Below are positions 5,897-8,390 of a DNA stretch of 8,390 nt, piece after piece (position 1 is the stretch's first letter; each line of letters opens with the position of its first letter). The translations under genes and the position numbers were made by a program. Source of the stretch: a bacterium (lineage in GTDB: Bacteria > JAMCPX01). Where the stretch lies: positions 1 to 8,390 of the forward strand of contig JAJYUJ010000063.1 of the NCBI GenBank assembly GCA_021792615.1, given 5' to 3'. The notes beneath the pieces were generated by a model. That model was given only the letters and a program-made list of their open reading frames with translations, was not told the DNA's origin and did not search any database.

Positions 5897-7987
5897 TTAA
5901 TGCCCGATGGTGCCGAGACCGGTGAGTGTAAGGTAAACGCTGATGGTGTTCAAGTTGGGCGTTAATGGCCTCTGGATATACGATGCATCGATACTCCAGC
6001 AGTTGGCATTTGTCCCGAACTTTATTCCGTAAACATCCTGTATCATAGAGCGGTTATAAAAAGAATAGTTTGCACTCCCATAGAACGAAAGGTGCTGAGT
6101 TAATGCGAAATTCAGGTACGCATTGACACTGCTGACCATGCTTCGCAGGTACGAATAGCTTAACGCTAAGCTGTCACCCCTCGTATCGTTGGTTGATTCT
6201 ATGACGGTCGTCTCGGTAAGACTCATGGTTGCGGGATCTACGGACATATTAATGTTCGTATTGAAAAAATTGGGAGGCTGAAGCACGAACGCAAGGTTAA
6301 TGGGAAGGAACGGTTTGATGGCCTGGGTCGTTCCGGTCAATGTTTTCGCAGTGTTCATGAGATTATACCCGGAAGTGATGTCAAACCTGCCTATGACCGG
6401 ATAGGTCACCATGTTTTCATACGGTTTCACCTTTCCGATGAAACTGTTGCGTATGCCGAACCCAACGACCCTCGATTCAAGCGGAGAGTTCTCAACTTCA
6501 TCGAAACCGTACAACTCGTTGCTTATCAGGGTATGATTCGATGTTATGTTTACGAACGGTGATGCTATGTGTTTGATAGCCTGGAGCGCACCGATTTTTA
6601 TCTGCAGGACTCTGGAAAGCTTTGTCGATATCTCCGCTGACAAATGGGATGCCACAATATTGCCGGGTTTATAAATACCGTATACTCCTGCATTGTAGAA
6701 ATAGGCACTGAACTGCGCTTCCGAATTGAAATAAAGGTAGTGACCGAGCGTAAACGGCATATAGATACCGGGAATCAGACCGTACCGTTCTCCTTTCGGG
6801 AGTGAAGGGTCGCTCCGTATGAAATTTTCAACCGTGGTGTTGAATTCTGCATACAGGGGAAGCGCAGAAGAGATGCGCACCGGGAAATAGCTGAAAGAGC
6901 CGAACGGCAGCTGCTGGAGTGTTGCATCGTTATTGGGTGCCCACATATTCTCAAGGTATATCAATGAGGCGATCGCATCCGCATCATTGAAATTTTTTTG
7001 CAGGGTAAACATCGATTCGACATACTCTACCGATGATTGTTCCAGCAGGGTGTTGAAGTCGTTGAGATACTGCCGGTCGCTGTAATAGTTCAATAATCCC
7101 TTTGAGAAGAACCCGCCAACGAGGTCCTGATAATAATTCGCCCCTAAAAAGAACCGGTCTCTCTTGTACGACCGGAACAGTTCTTTAAAATATTGTGCAT
7201 CGAATTCCCCGTGATCTTTTTCGTTCAACGCATACCGGTATTGCCCGCCCGCTCCAAGTCCCCTCTGGGTCATGGCATTGAAAGAAAATGTAGCATCCTG
7301 ATCCTGGGATATTGCCCAGAAATACGGGATACTGATCGAAAAGCCGTTTAAGCCGGAATAAGCGTACTGCGGTATCAGAAAGCCTGATGCCCTTTTTGTT
7401 TTTACGGGTATCGTAGCCACGGGTATGTAGAGAATGGGCAGGTTTTTTACTTTAAAGAATGCATCTTTCAAGCTCGCATATCCACCGAGCGTTGCATCGA
7501 TATGTTTTGCCGTAATGTCCCATGCCGGCCGGTTCAGGTCACACTTGCAGGTCGTGAGCGAACCATCTTCTACGATAAAGTGCACAGCCGAAAGTTTTTT
7601 GATAACCTTTCCTTTGATCGTATAGGCACCGTTATCTATGTTTATGTACCCGTTATGGATAACCCCTGTCTTGTTTGCCAGGTTTATGCTAAGTCTGTCC
7701 GCACTGATCTTCTCATTCCCGACAGACCAGCTTACGTGTCCCTGTGCAGCGATGTCTTCTGTTTTCGAGTTAAAGAGTATTTTTTCCGCCGATACAACGG
7801 CGTTTCCCTTTTCTATGTGTACGTGGCCCTGTGCGTCATAGATGCCCGTTTTGTCATCGTACATAATTTTGTCCGCACTGAACTTTATAATGCCTTTCTG
7901 CGTCAAAAGGGAGGAGAGCTCCAGCGCCCTTGCATTTTGCACGGCCAGGAGAGAAAAAAACAATATAAACGGTATCCAGAACTTCAT
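5897..7987 (-). CDS. lptD: LPS-assembly outer membrane protein LptD
   Basis: A 696-residue precursor of the outer-membrane barrel that, with LptE, inserts lipopolysaccharide into the outer leaflet at the end of the Lpt bridge. Residues 1-21 are a signal peptide with probable cleavage after NARA. Residues about 30-160 are an OstA/LptA-like beta-jellyroll with repeated elements such as YDAQGHVHIEKG and IAAQGHVSW. Residues about 185-696 are the barrel, opening with LPILYIPVATIPVKTKRASGF and ending LTGLGTIGH, as typical LptD proteins do. Length is close to other deltaproteobacterial forms and shorter than E. coli (784). Cysteines in the mature protein are Cys147 and Cys149 (TTCKCD) and Cys663 (NCWSID), fewer at the C-terminus than the E. 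coli Cys-Cys pair. An in-frame TAA at 7997-7999 limits the start to TTG 7996 or ATG 7987. The ATG is preferred since it gives a compact signal peptide; neither has a clear Shine-Dalgarno. No lptE, surA or pdxA neighbour is visible. Confidence 0.95.
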   Translation of the reverse strand: MKFWIPFILFFSLLAVQNARALELSSLLTQKGIIKFSADKIMYDDKTGIYDAQGHVHIEKGNAVVSAEKILFNSKTEDIAAQGHVSWSVGNEKISADRLSINLANKTGVIHNGYINIDNGAYTIKGKVIKKLSAVHFIVEDGSLTTCKCDLNRPAWDITAKHIDATLGGYASLKDAFFKVKNLPILYIPVATIPVKTKRASGFLIPQYAYSGLNGFSISIPYFWAISQDQDATFSFNAMTQRGLGAGGQYRYALNEKDHGEFDAQYFKELFRSYKRDRFFLGANYYQDLVGGFFSKGLLNYYSDRQYLNDFNTLLEQSSVEYVESMFTLQKNFNDADAIASLIYLENMWAPNNDATLQQLPFGSFSYFPVRISSALPLYAEFNTTVENFIRSDPSLPKGERYGLIPGIYMPFTLGHYLYFNSEAQFSAYFYNAGVYGIYKPGNIVASHLSAEISTKLSRVLQIKIGALQAIKHIASPFVNITSNHTLISNELYGFDEVENSPLESRVVGFGIRNSFIGKVKPYENMVTYPVIGRFDITSGYNLMNTAKTLTGTTQAIKPFLPINLAFVLQPPNFFNTNINMSVDPATMSLTETTVIESTNDTRGDSLALSYSYLRSMVSSVNAYLNFALTQHLSFYGSANYSFYNRSMIQDVYGIKFGTNANCWSIDASYIQRPLTPNLNTISVYLTLTGLGTIGH

Positions 7988-8118
7988 AGAGAGCAATTAG
8001 CATAGACAGCATGGTTTGTTCAATACAAAATGAAAATTCGCGGATAATCTGCCGTTTTACAGGTCATGGAAATCACCAGGCTAAAGCCCGGAACAATCCA
8101 TTATCTTGCTTGCGCCCC

Positions 8119-8147
8119 TTGCTTTTTTAAACATTGGATTATACATT
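8119..8147 (+). promoter_or_regulatory. candidate sigma-70 promoter for the DsrE-like gene
   Basis: TTGCTT (8119-8124) could be the -35 box. The -10 could be TATACA (8140-8145, 15-base spacer) or TACATT (8142-8147, 17-base spacer). Both are four-of-six matches. This would leave a leader of about 50 bases. Confidence 0.3.
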
Positions 8148-8194
8148 ACTCTCAATCCCGCCAATGACGTTACAGAACAGCGTATTTAAAAAAG

Positions 8195-8200
8195 AGGAGG
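8195..8200 (+). promoter_or_regulatory. Shine-Dalgarno AGGAGG of the DsrE-like gene
   Basis: AGGAGG lies 4 bases before ATG 8205 and supports both the existence and the start of this gene, which is cut off by the window edge. Confidence 0.8.
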
Positions 8201-8204
8201 TTCT

Positions 8205-8390
8205 ATGAAACAAAAGGTTTTAGTGATCATTTCAACAGAGAACAAAGAAAAGGCGCTCGGAGCACTGGTATTCGTGCAAAACAGCATAAAAAACAAAAGG
8301 TTCGAAGACCTCAAGCTGATACTGTTCGGACCGAGTGAGAAACTGGCTTCAACGGATCAGGCGCTGCAGTCCATCATAGCCGATATTGTT
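8205..8390 (+). CDS. DsrE-like family protein, N-terminal part only
   Basis: The frame is open for 62 codons from ATG to the window edge with no stop. The sequence begins MKQKVLVIISTENKEKALGA, a hydrophobic first beta strand followed by a helix. A second strand, LKLILFGPSEKLA (36-48), resembles the alternating strand/helix pattern and the FGPS/FGDG element of small cytoplasmic DsrE/DsrF-like proteins, which take part in sulfur transfer or are of unknown role. No catalytic cysteine is present in the visible part; the family's cysteine usually comes later. There is no signal peptide. A strong Shine-Dalgarno supports expression. The family call rests on pattern recognition of a partial protein and is tentative. 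The gene is divergent from lptD. Confidence 0.6.
   Translation, partial: MKQKVLVIISTENKEKALGALVFVQNSIKNKRFEDLKLILFGPSEKLASTDQALQSIIADIV

Larger units (their letters stand above)
7988..8204. other. divergent intergenic region between lptD and the DsrE-like gene
   Basis: A 217-bp AT-richer, non-coding region that should hold promoters for both flanking genes. An imperfect inverted repeat CCAGGC-TAAA-GCCCGG (8076-8091, one mismatch) lies near its middle. It is not followed by a T-run on either strand, so it is not a normal terminator; an operator role is only a guess. I see no convincing promoter for lptD. Confidence 0.5.

Noticed and set aside
7502-8005. 167-codon plus-strand frame opposite the lptD N-terminus
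   Set aside because: It is antisense to a clear signal peptide and OstA domain and has no recognisable domain.
8076-8091. Rho-independent terminator
   Set aside because: The inverted repeat has a mismatch and no T-run follows on either strand; it also lies between divergent genes, where no terminator is expected.
8101-8125. Sigma-54 promoter (TTGC boxes)
   Set aside because: Two TTGC elements are present, but the -24 TGGC element with correct spacing is missing.

Overview
The window looks like ordinary chromosomal DNA of an anaerobic Gram-negative bacterium. An LptD gene shows that it makes a lipopolysaccharide outer membrane. A B12-dependent methionine synthase without the C-terminal reactivation domain and a FrzS-like receiver/coiled-coil protein fit a member of the former Deltaproteobacteria (Desulfobacterota/Myxococcota side). 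This placement is inferred from gene types only. Base composition looks middling and even, and I see no transposase, integrase, tRNA, rRNA, CRISPR array or phage gene.

Layout from left to right. Positions 1-238 are a non-coding tandem repeat: an 84-bp unit that is itself exactly twelve degenerate heptamers. Next is a minus-strand pair read from 3493 down to 252: a short-form MetH (homocysteine, pterin and cobalamin domains) followed, with a TGATG stop/start overlap, by a protein with a FrzS-type pseudo-receiver and a long coiled coil. A possible 13-codon leader ORF lies in frame just upstream of metH. Divergent from metH is a diacylglycerol-kinase/YegS-family lipid kinase homologue (3621-4694, plus). 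It converges, across a 13-bp gap, on a second minus-strand pair: lptD (7987-5897) followed one base later by a two-domain chromate-transporter-family protein (5895-4708). After a 217-bp divergent intergenic region, a plus-strand gene resembling the DsrE-like family starts at 8205 and runs off the right edge.

The genes do not form one obvious pathway. There is a methionine/one-carbon gene with a probable scaffold or signalling protein, and a cell-envelope group (LptD, a membrane transporter, a lipid kinase homologue). I did not find a convincing undescribed multi-gene system. The items most worth a second look are the 12 x 7 repeat, the pseudo-receiver protein translationally coupled to MetH, and the in-frame mini-ORF in front of a metH that lacks its own clear ribosome-binding site.
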